Source: Falciphora oryzae (lineage: Eukaryota > Ascomycota > Sordariomycetes > Magnaporthales > Magnaporthaceae). Taken from it: a DNA stretch of 64,000 nt. Below are positions 1-11,134 of this stretch, one piece after another (positions within the stretch are counted from its first letter, which is position 1; each line of letters begins with the position of its first letter). The translations under genes and the position numbers were made by a program. Under the pieces are notes generated by a model. It ran no database searches. It saw only the letters and a program-made list of their open reading frames with translations, and was not told the origin of the DNA. The stretch lies in NCBI GenBank assembly GCA_000733355.1, contig JNVV01000001.1, positions 201,811-265,810 on the forward strand, written 5' to 3'.

Positions 1-214
1 TCTTGACTTAATGCGCTCCCTGTAATATTGGCAACTTTCTCTTTATTTCTTATTCGTACCTAAAACTGTAATGGTATTTCTATTTGATCAAAATGGCGCA
101 AATATTACCAAAGCAGTATATCTAGCGCTACATACATTGAACTAAAAGCTATCACGGCTGGCTCATACCATTAAAATTAGCTGATGATAGTGGGGTTTTG
201 GTGCCGGAGTGCCG

Positions 215-541
215 TTAAAAGTACCTGCCGCAACCTGGGGCATATATGAACCAGGATCCATAACTGGCCATAGTGTTGATACAAATCTCCTCGGTAGTTC
301 CAACGCGGTAATTTTTGGTTGTTTTCCATTGCCTGCCGTTGACGAGTATTTCTTTTGTGACAGTCGGGTCGCCCTAAGCGTATGACAGGGCGATGAACCC
401 TGGCTTGTCGAGCAGGGAGATCAGGTGAAGTTTGCAGTCAATGACTGACGATTTGTCTTTGGGGTCGAAGGGGGCGATCTCGATGAGTCGGATTTCCTGT
501 CGCGCTGGATCGAGAGGCTGGTAGATGGAGTCTGAGGCCAT
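215..541 (-). pseudogene. HET-domain gene, N-terminal relic
   Basis: Reading the minus strand from the ATG at 541, the frame gives a typical start of a fungal heterokaryon-incompatibility (HET) protein: a YQPL-like beginning, then IRLIEIAPF, then LISLLDKPGFIALSYA directly before the conserved W-G-D-P box and EILVNGRQ. The conserved Trp codon of that box is a TAG stop at 374-376, and after the stop the frame continues with GDP..EILVNGRQWKTTKN before similarity fades; the frame closes at 215. HET domains trigger cell death on non-self contact. Only the first ~80 residues of a normal 500-700 aa protein remain, with no WVDAICINQ-type motif. The TGG to TAG change corresponds to CpA to TpA on the other strand, as expected from repeat-induced point mutation (RIP), but cause is inference. 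Confidence 0.7.
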
Positions 542-2253
542 TTACTGAGATATCATAGGTCTAGGGTTGCTAATCATGCTTCTGGTGCTTCCTCGAATGC
601 GTCGACTTCGGCCTTCCTCTGCCTCCTATAGTTGATACCTATTCTGCCTTGCTCGCACAATTGTGTGGGTTGCCTCTAACCGGAGTCCTCCCTTGCCTAG
701 CTGCCCTCATCCCTGGGGCTGCATGCATGTTGGTAGTCCAGTATATTCCTGTGGGAATGGTCTTATGTGCCAGTTTACCAACCGCTCCGTGAATGGGTCT
801 TGAAGTGAACCTATACTTCATAGACAAAGGGTGAACAGGTCTAGTAAAATAACACGCACAGGGCAGCCCCTGTCTCGCCAAGATGAACGGCGGCATGCAA
901 ACGGATCCACCTTGGACAACGGCCCGTGTCAACTCGATCGCCGGCCATTGCAAAGAGCGCGCGGCTGTGTCGTTTGAAAGGGTTGAGGAGGAAGACAGGC
1001 CGCCAATTTGTCTATCTCCGCAGTTCCAGATCTGTCGAACTGAAATGCAAGGGGGCGGCGCTGTTTGAGCCAGGGCCTGCCCGTGTGAAACAGGCGTTAG
1101 CGCCCAGCGGCCGCCCCAACCGATGGGAAAGCTTGACTCCATGCTGGCGCCGCACAATGATTCTTTGGATGGAGGGCGCACGTGCAGCGACAGCTCCATC
1201 CTTCTGGGGTTAGCGCATGAGAGAGGCATGATTTGTTTGCTCGCGGGAAGGCGCGGTTGCAGCTACGGTGCAGCTGCCACTTGAAATTGGTTTTTGATTT
1301 GCAGGACCCTGCGGCCATCCCGTCTCTTGGGGAGGCACAAGAGGAACAATGAATTGCGGAGGCGGGGCCCCCGTGGAAACCTGAAAAGCAAACAAGATTG
1401 AAACCCCAAGCATCCATGGAGCGCATGGATTCGCACCCACAGCGGCGAGACGGTGACTCCGGTCTTGTCAGTGCCGCTTGCACAAGAGCACAGCTGATAA
1501 CGCGCGACGCAGCTTCGGCCGACGGAACATGGAAGGTCGCCCATCCCTCTTGGGCCTAGGCGGGCGCCTGCTATCCGGGGCATCGTATGGCTGGCCAGAT
1601 GCAAGAGTTTGATTGCGACATCGATTGGACCCCAGCTCACATGCACCCACCCACCTTCTCCTCAGGGGCTTGCGCCTTTCCAGCCGTGGTTTAGCAGCCC
1701 GGCCATGGGCGTTCGACTGGGCGGACAAGGTCGGCCAGGTCGACCATGCTCGGTTTCAGCTCGGCAGATTGCTGTCGTGGGTGACTGGCATTGTTCTGGT
1801 TTGCATGTCCTTGCACCCTGGGACGGACACCCTGCCCCCAGGCCGCACAAGTTGAGGCTGCATGTGGTCGGCCGTTGAGGCGGCCCTCCACAAAACCAGG
1901 CTTGCGATCTGCTGCACAATGCATGCGACTCCCTGCTACCACCTTATCATTTAGTTCACTTCATTCGCCTGTCCTCGCTTGCCCACGGGCTCCCCTCACT
2001 CCTTTCCCGCTCGTATCCTCACTGGCTGGCTTGATTTCCCCTCCCCTGCGAGGACCAGGGCCGTTATTTAAATCGCAACCCCGTGCCTTCTTTCATGCCT
2101 CGTGCTCCAACTCTTCTCGTCTGCTTTCAATCCCGATTTCACGACGAGGCAACAGGAGGCACCAGCTTCAATTCCGGCCTCTAGTGTCGATCCGGCTCGC
2201 GACGATCTCTCGCCCTGGGCACCGCAGCAGAATAGCCCACCCCGATCTCCAAG
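542..2253. other. Intergenic region, promoter of the Ala-rich gene
   Basis: No convincing gene. Many short overlapping frames occur on both strands without shared protein character. A strongly pyrimidine-rich stretch (about 1940-2110) and an AT box (TTATTTAAAT, 2064-2073) lie 140-310 bp before the ATG at 2254 and probably form its core promoter. Confidence 0.5.
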
Positions 2254-2967
2254 ATGCCCGGAATCCGTAAGTTGACAGCCAGCCCGTCCTCCTGCAAATA
2301 TCCCAATTGCCCACGACGTGTTTCCCCTTTGCGTCGCCAACCAAGTACGAGCTGCAGACAGCTGACATGCCGCATCTTAGCTCTCCACGCATTCGACAAC
2401 CTGAAGGCGAAGCTCAAGGCCGCCTTCAAGGATCGAGGCAAGAAGTCCAGCAAGCCCGCTGCTTCCACCACCGCCGCCGCCGCTGCTACGACTGGCCCCA
2501 CAGCCTCAACTGCCGCTGCCAAGCCCGCAGACCCCGCCAGCGCCGCCGCCGCCCCCGCCGCTACAGGCGAGACCACTGCGGCCGCGGCCGCGGCACCCAC
2601 GAAGCCAACAGAGGCTGCAAAGCCTGCCGAGCCAGCTGCCCCCGCGGCTGCTGCTGCTCCTGTCGCCACCCCCGCCGCACCGGCCGAGGCTGCGAAGCCT
2701 GCTGAGGCTGCCCCTGCTCCCACTCCCGCCCCGGAACCTGCTGCGGCTGCTGAGCCGGCCAAGGAGGAGAAGAAGGAAGAGACCAAGGCGGAGGCTGCGG
2801 CACCCGAGCCCGCTACCGCCACTCCCGCAGCCCCTGCTGCCGCTGCTGAGCCTGCTGCCGCTGCGGAGCCCGCGAAGGAGGAGAAGGAAGAGAAGAAGGA
2901 GGAGGCTGCGGCCCCTGCCCCGGCCCCGGCTGCTGAGGCCGCTGCCGCACCCACTCCAGCGGCTTGA
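2254..2967 (+). CDS. Ala/Pro/Lys/Glu-rich low-complexity protein
   Basis: Two exons, 2254-2266 and 2381-2967, give a 199-aa protein. The intron (2267-2380, GTAAGT...CTTAG) separates MPGI from PLHAFDNLKAKLKAAF. The first ~30 residues can form a basic amphipathic helix (LKAKLKAAFKDRGKKSSK). Everything after it is built of Ala, Pro, Thr and blocks of charged residues such as AKEEKKEETKAEAAAPEPA, which occur twice (around 2760-2800 and 2870-2905). No catalytic domain is visible. Disordered proteins of this type are common in Sordariomycetes and often strongly expressed, but the function is unknown. The intron is 114 nt, divisible by three, with no stop, so retention would give a 237-aa form. Short codons GCC/GCT/CCC dominate. 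Confidence 0.75.
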   Translation: MPGIRKLTASPSSCKYPNCPRRVSPLRRQPSTSCRQLTCRILALHAFDNLKAKLKAAFKDRGKKSSKPAASTTAAAAATTGPTASTAAAKPADPASAAAAPAATGETTAAAAAAPTKPTEAAKPAEPAAPAAAAAPVATPAAPAEAAKPAEAAPAPTPAPEPAAAAEPAKEEKKEETKAEAAAPEPATATPAAPAAAAEPAAAAEPAKEEKEEKKEEAAAPAPAPAAEAAAAPTPAA

Positions 2968-3968
2968 TTTTTTTGAATTTAGGCGTTTGATACCAATGGA
3001 AGGCGTATTTCTTTTCAGGCGGATTTAATTTTTACTGTGGGAGAGAAGGTCTACGAGTGTTGCAGCCTAGGTTTCAGTACCAGTCATGGTCAGGCAGATT
3101 CGATCCAGGAGCTGCCCGAGAGCCTTACCATGGAAGAGAGGGTCAAGGTCAGCAGCTTGACTTGACGTCCTTGGACATGAATCTGGTAACCAACGCTGGG
3201 ATTTCTGCCGGACGGGAGGTCGAGTAGGCTACCCACCCAATACTGCATCAACGAGTCAATTTTGCCAACCATTTCGTTGGACATATGGACACTATTAATT
3301 TTAATCTCGTTGGGTCCATGTACCTCTATTACCCACTGCGATGACGCAGGCGGTGGCTGTGTAGAGTGAAATTACCTGACTGAAGTTACCTGAGTGGACA
3401 TCCATAATGCGCACAAAACCCGGGCCTCCGTTGAGCCGGATCAGTTGCGCGCAACGGGAAACTGACCAAGTGAGCGGAGCCAAGCAGGGTGAACAAGACG
3501 ACTTGTGAATTGCGTTTTCCTCCCCTTTCCATCTTAGGATATGGAAAGGACAACAACAGCCTTTCCGCATTCGGGAATGTTGTTCCATCTGAAAAGATAA
3601 AACCAGGGCGGGCCGGTGGAAGCTTAGAGAAGTTCGGATGGTTGCATGCAGGCAGCTCCGGCATCCCGAAAGCAAATATGAGTCCACGCCTGGATACCTA
3701 GAGAAAACGACCAGACGAGAGAATAGACACAGCGGGCACGCATCAATGCGTCGTGCAGGTGATCGATAGACAAGCCAGGTAGAAGACAGGCATACACAAG
3801 ATAGCGGCTTTGACAACTAATAAACGAAGCAAAATAGTGCAGTGAAAAGCAACCCATCGTACATATGTTCTAATCCCACGGAGGGTACAAATACAAATCC
3901 CACAAGGAAATCCCATAGTATCGTCAATAGAAGAAAACAAGTCAGCTCGCTCCTCGATATCAACATCA
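2968..3968. other. Intergenic region between convergent genes
   Basis: This holds the 3' ends of the Ala-rich gene (+) and the zinc-finger gene (-). Frames up to 171 aa exist on the minus strand (3301-3816) but show low complexity, no domain and no splice-compatible partner. I see no gene or repeat here. Confidence 0.5.
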
Positions 3969-5803
3969 TCAGCCAGCTTGCACAGACCCGTCGCCGCGAG
4001 TCTCAGGTCGCGGCGTCGAGTGCCCCGTGCCGGGCCTGCTGGCCGTCGTCGTCATGCGCCGCGCCTTCTTGGCGCCCTTGGGGTCGAACAGGCTCTTGAC
4101 GCGCCGCAGCCGCGCCCAGCGCTCCTTGTCCTTTGCGTCCCGCGTCGCCTCATCCTCCTCGGGCTCCTCGTCGCCCCCGAGCGGCGGCGGGGTCCCAGCC
4201 TGCGCCGGCACGTTTGCCGCCGTAGTGGAAGAGCGGATGGGCGTCGTGGGCGTCGTCCGCGGGCCCGTGGCGGCCGGCACCGGCTGGCCGCCGACGCTCT
4301 TGGACCCCTTATGCCCAAAGAGCCGCGAGCCGACGCCGCCTCCGCTCCCGCTGCTGCTGCCGCCCTTGCCGCCCCGGTTCCGGAGGTATGCCTCGTTCTT
4401 GACGACCTGCGCTAGGACCTGCCAGCCGGCCAGGCAGCTGCTGCCGCTGCCACTGCCGCCGCCGGGGTTGCGCTGGACGTCGCCGTTGTTCCAGGGGCAG
4501 AAGAAGCGGTGCTCGCGCAGGGGGTCGAGGTGGTCCATGGCGGCGGGGACGAGCACCGCGTTCGTGTCCGGGTCGACCTCCTTGCTCTTGAACATCCAGA
4601 GCCCGAGCCTGCGCAGGCATGTGTGGCACGACGCCGAGTTGGGCACCGCGCCGATCTTGGGGTTCTCGAGGCCCTGCCAGCCCATTAGTGCGAGGGCCAG
4701 GGCTGTGCGGTTTGGCGCGGCCGTCGTTGCGGGACCGGCGGGCAGACCCCGTGGGGGTGCCGGGCGCGGCGGCTCGGTGAAGAAGTTGGGTGGCAGGTCG
4801 CGGAGGACGGCGTCGAGGTCGAGCGACTCTGGAAGGCGGAGGTTGAACTCGTAGGGCAGGAAGTCCTTGCGGAAGCAGAGCTCGTCGTACCGCTTGCGCA
4901 GGCCCTCGAGCGCCGAATGGGAGTTGCCAAGGGGTAGGCGAATCAGGTGGTCTGGTTGTTGGCGGGTGGGTTTAGTTCCTATTCAGACCTCTCTTGTGCA
5001 GCACTGCATAGAGTACAAGGCGAATAACACTCACCATCGCTCACCCGCTTTCTCCACAGACAGTCATCTTGATGCGCCTCAATCATGAGCTCGACGTACT
5101 TGTCCACAAGCGCATCCTCAATCTCGGAGGCCACCAGGACAGGCACCTCCTTGCCGTCGACGACCTTGCGGTTCAGCTTGACAACCAGCTCCTTGCTACA
5201 GAGCGTGCAGCGCAGCCGCTCCTTGCCCTGGCAAACCCAGCCGCGCTTGGCCCACTCGATCTCGTTGGCTCGGTCTGGTTTGGGCGTCCAGTCCGTGATC
5301 TCCTGGAACGTCGCCAGCCGCCGGATCAGCTGGTCGCGGTCGCCCGGGCAGTACCGCGGGGCCGAGAGGCTGCTTTTGTCCTGTCCCGCGGCTAGAGATG
5401 AAGTAGATGACAGAGAACCCGCTATCCGCCGCAGCGTCACGCCTGCTCCGCCGCCAACAACCGAGATGGAGGGACCGGCAACGCGGTCTGCGGCGGGCGT
5501 CGAGCTGGGGGTCCCGACTCGGCGGCGCTTGAGGAAGTCTGCGCTTGCCGAGGAGGGTGAATTCGAGAGTATGCGCATCGTGGAGGGGTCGTTCGAGTCG
5601 TTGTTCGCTGCCGACGGTGTCCTCGAGATCAAAGGTGAGCTTCTGGAAGCCAGAGGGGAGCCGGCGGGGTAAGGACTGGCAGGAGCGGCGAGAGAGGCTG
5701 GAGTGGCATTGATGTTGTCGGAGGAGGGAGAGGCCGCGGGGGAGGTAGGGCGGGCGCCGATCCCTTGGAGGAGGGCGTTGAATTTCCGCTTTGTTGCGTT
5801 CAT
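3969..5803 (-). CDS. C3HC zinc-finger protein, Rsm1/NIPA-like
   Basis: Two exons, 5803-5035 and 4951-3969, joined over an 83-nt intron (GTGAGT...AACCAG), encode 583 aa. After a Ser/Pro/Ala-rich 145-residue lead, residues ~150-255 match the C3HC zinc-finger family: RYCPGDRDQLIRRL, ITDWTPKP, W..RGWVC, RLRCTLCSKEL, then H.DDCLWRKR with the continuation DHLIRLPLGN supplied by exon 2. A second conserved block (MGWQGLENPK, NSASCHTCLRRLGLWMF, HRFFCPWNN) corresponds to the C-terminal Rsm1-like domain with its own C..C...H...C set. Yeast-type Rsm1 proteins act in nuclear mRNA export and animal NIPA is an F-box-like SCF subunit, so a nuclear role is likely. The gene is divergent from MET22 over 529 bp. 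Confidence 0.85.
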
Positions 5804-6332
5804 TTTGCCGGTGGTCGCTGCCGTGCCGCTGGGCTCGACAGTGCCTGCCCTTCTGGAACGAGGGCCCGTCTGGCGTCTAAGATTTTCGTGTCGCGCTGTT
5901 TACCCGCCCTGGGGAACCCTGCTAATCACAATCACAATCACACTGGAAGGGAGGGTGGCGGGAGGGTGTCTTTGGGCTTGACGTTGGCTTTATTGTTTGA
6001 ATTGCATGATCCCTTGCAGGTTGCGGCTGAGCAAGCGAATCACACACTGCGCTCCGAGCTAAGGCTAGCGACTTTCCGCGTTGCCATCAACAACGGCTGA
6101 CGCTAAGGCGAGGAAGCTAGAACCACCCCTGGACCCACCAACCCATGCTGCTGTGGGTCCACTAGCCGGCCAAGCATAACATCATCCCGGCAGTCGGTCC
6201 CGCGCTCAATTGGGATCCGGCTGTTCTAACGGCGGGGCATTTGAAGCCGCTGCAAGTGACGTGGGGTGGATGCCCGGAAAAGAATCGGCGCAACACTTAT
6301 AAGATAACCTACCTGCCTGTTCCGCGACACGT
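5804..6332. promoter_or_regulatory. Shared divergent promoter, Rsm1-like / MET22
   Basis: 529 bp lie between two divergent start codons. An A/T box (TTATAAG, about 6297-6303) sits ~30 bp before the MET22 ATG. A (CACAAT)-like run (CAATCACAATCACAATCACA, about 5928-5945) lies near the zinc-finger side. No other gene is visible. Confidence 0.4.
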
Positions 6333-7583
6333 ATGCAGCTAAATAATAAAGGCACCCGACTTCCCACACTCTCCCAGCGGCTCTTGCTCGGAGCTATTCT
6401 CGTCTTGACCCTGGCTGTCCTGTTCACCAGAGCACTGCCCCGCCTGTCTCTCCTTTCCCACCAGCTCCGGTCCCGGTTCTTCCAAGCAGCCACCGGCGCC
6501 ATGTCGTCCACGTACGAAAAGGAGTTCGAGGTCGCGCAGCTGGCGGTCCAGCGCGCCGCCATCCTGACCAAGCGCGTCTTTAACGAGAAGGCCAAGGGCA
6601 CCGTGTCCAAGGACGACAAGTCGCCCGTCACCATCGGCGACTTCGGCGCCCAGGCCCTCATTATCAGCGCCCTGCAGGCCAACTTCCCGGCCGACGAGAT
6701 CGTCGCCGAGGAGGAGGCCGACAAGCTGCGCTCCGACGAGCCCCTCAAGCAGACCATTTGGGACCTGGTCAGCACCACCAGCCTCGAGGACGCCGCAGCC
6801 GAGCAGCTCCTCGGCGGCTCCATCAAGGACGCCGAGGCGATGCTGGACATCATCGACCTGGGCAAGAGCAAGGGCGGCGCCACGGGCAGGATATGGACCA
6901 TCGACCCCATCGACGGCACCAAGGGCTTCCTCCGCGGCGGCCAGTACGCCGTCTGCCTGGGCCTCATGGTCGACGGCGATGTCAAGGTCGGCGTCCTGGG
7001 CTGCCCGAACCTGCCCGTCGACGACGCCGCCCCGCTGACGGCCGACGTGGGCGACGGCGCCGGCCGCGGCGTCCTCTTCTCCGCTGTCCAGGGTCGCGGC
7101 GCCACCAGCAGGCCGCTGACCGCCGGCGCTCTGGCCGCGCCCGCCAAGCCCATCTCGATGCGGCCCCTGGCGGCCGACGGCCTGGCGGGCGCCGCCTTCT
7201 GCGAGAGCGTCGAGGCCGGCCACTCGTCGCACGGCGAGGCGGCGCAGATCGCGCAGAAGCTGGGCATCACCGGCGAGAGCGTGCGCATGGACTCGCAGGC
7301 AAAGTACGGGTCCATCGCCCGCGGCGCCGGTGACATCTACCTGCGCCTGCCCGTGTCGACTACGTACCAGGAGAAGATCTGGGATCACGCGGCCGGCGAT
7401 CTTATCGTGCGCGAGGCCGGCGGCCAGGTCACCGACACCCTCGGCAGGCGGCTCGACTTCAGCAAGGGGAGGACGCTGGCCGAGAACAAGGGCGTCGTCG
7501 CGGCACCCGCGGCTGTGCATGGCCAGGTGCTCAAGGCCGTCACGGAGGTCCTGTATGGCAAGAAGACTGGCGACGTCATATGA
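6333..7583 (+). CDS. MET22: 3'(2'),5'-bisphosphate nucleotidase (Hal2/Met22)
   Basis: Single-exon gene, 416 aa. It hydrolyses 3'-phosphoadenosine-5'-phosphate to AMP and phosphate, protecting sulfate assimilation and RNA-processing exonucleases; the yeast enzyme is a sodium/lithium target. The Mg2+-dependent phosphatase signature is intact: DKSPVTIGDFGAQAL, the acidic EEEADKLR, DPIDGTKGFLRGG (D191 onward) and WDHAAGDLIVREAGG (~350). The usual protein begins at MSSTYEKEFEVAQLAVQ (ATG 6501). The upstream in-frame ATG at 6333 adds 56 residues containing a hydrophobic stretch (LLLGAILVLTLAVLF) and several Arg, which could target a membrane or mitochondrion. Which start is used cannot be decided here. 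Confidence 0.93.
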   Translation: MQLNNKGTRLPTLSQRLLLGAILVLTLAVLFTRALPRLSLLSHQLRSRFFQAATGAMSSTYEKEFEVAQLAVQRAAILTKRVFNEKAKGTVSKDDKSPVTIGDFGAQALIISALQANFPADEIVAEEEADKLRSDEPLKQTIWDLVSTTSLEDAAAEQLLGGSIKDAEAMLDIIDLGKSKGGATGRIWTIDPIDGTKGFLRGGQYAVCLGLMVDGDVKVGVLGCPNLPVDDAAPLTADVGDGAGRGVLFSAVQGRGATSRPLTAGALAAPAKPISMRPLAADGLAGAAFCESVEAGHSSHGEAAQIAQKLGITGESVRMDSQAKYGSIARGAGDIYLRLPVSTTYQEKIWDHAAGDLIVREAGGQVTDTLGRRLDFSKGRTLAENKGVVAAPAAVHGQVLKAVTEVLYGKKTGDVI

Positions 7584-7813
7584 AATCCGGCGTCACAGGA
7601 GAGCGCTGTGTTGTAGGGATAAGATACCCAGGCCCTGTCCTCCCATCTCCTGAACCAAAAACACGAGTATATAGACACATAACACATGCACTTCCGGCAT
7701 AGCTCGTGCTCAATGCAGTATGCACACGATGATGCTTGTACAAGGAGCCACCCATATGCTCCATGGCTGTTGCCACAACGGGCAAAAGGGGTTTCCTGAT
7801 CCCCATATCCCGT

Positions 7814-8641
7814 TTATTTGACCTTTTTCTGCTTCAGCTTGATAGTCTCGTCATTGACAAAGATGCCCTTGCCCTTGTACGGCTCAGGCACGCGCCACTT
7901 GCGGCACTGGGCCGCGAAGGACATGACCTCCTCGCGGTCGATGCCCTCCAGCAGGATGCGGGTGGGCTGCGGGGTCGAGGCCTTCATGCCGAGCGGCAGG
8001 CCCAGCTCGACGGGGTGCGAGAAGCCGAGCTTGAGGCAGACGAACTTCTGGCCCGGATACTCCTCCTTCTCGGGCCGGTCCTCGACCGTGGCCCTGTAGC
8101 CGATGCCCACCAGGCGCAGCACGGCCGTGTGGCCCTCGGACACGCCTATTATGTGCCGCTGGACGTACGCCCACGTCGTGCCCCACATCTCGCGCTGCTT
8201 CTTGTCCTCCTGGTCCTCGACGCTCAGCGTCGTTTTCCTCGTCGCCGGGTCGTGGTCGAAGTACACGAAGGAGGGGACGTCGAGGTTGAGTTTCCCTGGC
8301 CGGAGGGGGTCAGAGTCAGCATGCAAGCAAGCCCGCCGTCGCAGGTTTTATCCACACTGACCTAGAGGCCCCTGGACCGTGACTGTCCTCTTCATTATCT
8401 TCAGATATGTGGTCGCATCCTTCTTGAGCCACGGCTCGCTGACGGCAACTTCGACGCCAGGTGGGATCGATATGGGTGTCCGGCCGAGCTTAGACGGCCT
8501 GCCTGCCGAGGCGGAGAAGGGCCTCGCTGAGATATGCAGGGCCGGGACCAGGAAGCTGGGTAATGAGACGGCGGAGGGGCTGGTGGTGGCGGCGGCGTCG
8601 ACGGCGCGGGCCAAAGCCCTGCCTTGGCTTCGTGCAAACAT
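7814..8641 (-). CDS. MRPL6: Mitochondrial large-subunit ribosomal protein L6
   Basis: Two exons, 8641-8362 and 8295-7814, over a 66-nt intron (GTCAGT...GGCCAG), encode 253 aa. The first ~40 residues are Arg/Ala/Ser-rich without acidic residues and end near ARPFSASAG, a typical mitochondrial presequence. The mature part follows the L6 fold: SKLGRTPISIPPGV, VTVQGPLGKLNLDVP (restored across the intron), AYVQRHIIGVSEGH, RLVGIGYRA and the family signature PEPYKGKGIFVNDE near the C-terminus. The protein binds 23S-type rRNA near the sarcin-ricin loop in the mitoribosome. I chose the ATG at 8641 because the upstream in-frame residues lack targeting character. Confidence 0.93.
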
Positions 8642-9402
8642 AGTTGACGTGTCGTGGGTGGTCAATTGGCGATCACCTGTCTCAGGGATGTGGCCGCGCA
8701 GCTTCCGTCGCAAGATCTCCGTCTACAGCTGTTGAAGCTCTCGCAACTTTCCGAATTTCACGATCATGTGATGTCGCGGGAGCCTGGTGTTACCGGAGTT
8801 TTGCCGTCCAGTGACGGAGGTGGAGACACGAAACGTCAAACGCGCCGTTGGACGTTGCGACAACATTTCAACGGCATCATCTTCCAGCGACAACCAGGTG
8901 GACTGACAAGACTCTCTTTTGGAATGCTAGACAAAACAATCCGAAAATCTAGAAATAAATGTCGCTTATTAATTCTAGGGCAGCCTGCTATTGTGGGCGG
9001 TCTCGATTTCTAACGTTTTCAATCGTATCGTCAATTGACCGGGCGTTCATCCGACGGTCCGTTTTCGCATGGTCCGTCTTTTGTCGTTCTCTCCTTCCTG
9101 CTCTCTTGGCAGTACCTATCGTGGAAGGCTTGAACGTCGCCGGCAACCATGGACCCACCCTTGCCGTCCTCGAACCTCCAACCCTCAGCCTCGACATTAA
9201 ATTGCCCTCAGCCTTCCAATCCTCAGGGCTTCCTTCCACTCCTTCGTCACGCCGTGGAGCAAGGCACCATCTCCAATATTGTCCAAGGGTCTTCTCGGGC
9301 TAAACTCCGAGTTTCCTTGCCCTGCATGCGGTAGCAGTGGCATCTTTCTCCCATCTATCCTGTGCATCAAAGCCCTCTGCCAGTCCTCCAAAGTCCGGAG
9401 CC
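8642..9402. promoter_or_regulatory. Divergent intergenic region, MRPL6 / KAR5
   Basis: 760 bp between divergent genes. No open frame with protein character. Pyrimidine-rich stretches near 9085-9120 and 9205-9260 precede the KAR5-like gene. No strong TATA box was seen. Confidence 0.4.
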
Positions 9403-11134
9403 ATGCACTGCTTCAAGCTCGCAAAAGTAGCCCGCTTCCTCCTGCTCTTTGGGCTTTGGGTGCACTGCGCCTCTGCCCTCGGATGGGGCGGTCGCCAGAA
9501 GCCATCTCCTAGACAAGTGACCCGTAAGTTAACGATGCCTCGACTACCCGTCTACCTACCTGCATCAAGTCGGCACGCTAACTTCACTCAGATGGTGCCT
9601 GGGCAGCGCCCTCGGTCGGCTTTCCGTGGCCTGACTCGACCGAGAAGCGTCTCGATCTCCCAGATGTCTACGCTACTGCCTTACGGGAACTTCAAGATCT
9701 CGAGTCGGAGCCTCTGTGCCACAGGATAGCCGCTCGCCTGCTCGTCACGAACTGCCAGTTGCTTGACGGCAAAGACGAGGCCACTGTTCTCACGGACAGC
9801 GGAAGACAGGTTCGAGACTTTGTCGAGGCCTATGCCGCAAGTCTAGCATTATGCGACCTGGAGCGGGGCGGCTTCAAGATCTCAACCGCCTGCTCGCCGT
9901 TTAGAGAGCCCGTGCTATCTAGGATATCAATCCAAGAAGATGCTGGTTTACACGTTTCTTCATCGCAGATCCAGGCATGCATATCGAGCCTCCGCTCTCC
10001 CGACTCGGCCTGGGGAACCTACATCAGCTACCGCCACAAAGCACTCCAGTTCTGCGAGGCCGCCAGGGTAGACCAAGAGAAATGTGAGCAGAGCCGCAAC
10101 TATGAAACACCCTTGTCAGATTCTATTCACTAACGTATCCGTTAGCTCGAAACATACTTATCTTCCAAAAGCTCATCAAGGTAACCGAGCAGCTGGTCCG
10201 CGGCGTCGAGATCGATCTGCAAACCCGCATGGATGATCTGGATCTGAGGACCCGCCAGGCTAGTCTGGCTCTCGACCACCTCAACCCCAAACTTGACAAT
10301 CTACGTGACGGCCTGCGCGACATGCAGATGAACCAGGAAGGCCTCAAACATGCCCTGCAAAACTCGGCCGCGCTCGTTCGCAGCGGTCTGGAAGATGCGA
10401 CCAGCCTCCAGCAGCTCTTGAAAGTCATCATCGATGCCGCTCTCGATCAGAACTCTCGCTTCGCCGCAGTCCACGAGCAATCCATCGCTCGTGTCTCACG
10501 TGTAGACAGCGCGACCGAGAAGGCCGCTAGCCAGGTCGACCTACTGGTATCTGTCATGACTACAGCCGCAGCATCATCCTTCTCACTGCAGCAACAGCTT
10601 GTAAGTCCTCGCCTTCTTTCGTCTGATGGCCACCGCTGACAACGACATAGGAAGCCTCACGTCTCCAAGCTTCCCAGCTTGCAGAGAGGCAAGAGTCTAT
10701 TGAAACAGTAAGAAAACCCCGTCTCTGGGCCTCTGCCCTATGCCCATGCTGACCTTCTCCAGGGTTTGGTTCGGCTCGCGAACTTGACGGAAGACCTCGC
10801 ATCGAAGTACGAGAACCACACGAACAGCATCCAATCCGTGCACAACCTCACGCAGAACCTTGTTGGCACGCTGACTGACGCAAACACGCTGGCGTCGACC
10901 GCCAAAAACGCACTCTTTTCTTGGGCCATCAACTGGCTCCCTTACGCATTCTGGCCCGTCGTATTTGTCCTCGCAGGATCCTACGGTCTCCCCCCATCTA
11001 TCTTCCGGAACCTCTGGCTGGCGGCTCTTAGCGAGGGCGTTGCCGTGACGGTCTCGTCCTGGGATACGTGGTTGAACTACTGCCTTTCCTTCGCAAGGGC
11101 TGGAAACTCTATCGGAAACATTCCCTTCCCTTAA
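9403..11134 (+). CDS. KAR5: Kar5/Tht1-like nuclear fusion (karyogamy) protein
   Basis: Five exons: 9403-9523, 9592-10083, 10146-10600, 10651-10707 and 10763-11134, encoding 498 aa. A signal peptide ([20 protein letters not shown]) is followed by the Kar5/Tht1 core, [21 protein letters not shown]... with the conserved Cys in [11 protein letters not shown] and a [14 protein letters not shown] block. The middle (exon 3-5) is a long helical coiled coil ([51 protein letters not shown]). Two hydrophobic segments close the protein ([22 protein letters not shown] and [12 protein letters not shown]). Members sit in the ER/nuclear envelope and are needed for nuclear membrane fusion during mating. The introns are 50-68 nt and keep phase. 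The family call rests on overall architecture and the Cys pattern. Confidence 0.78.

Noticed and set aside
3301..3816. 171-aa minus-strand frame
   Set aside because: Composition is Ser/Cys/Leu-rich without pattern, in a 3' intergenic region; no support.
6339..7520. 393-aa minus-strand frame opposite MET22
   Set aside because: It is the antisense of a conserved gene; GC-rich third positions keep the opposite frame open. It reads as Gly/Ala/Asp low complexity with no domain.
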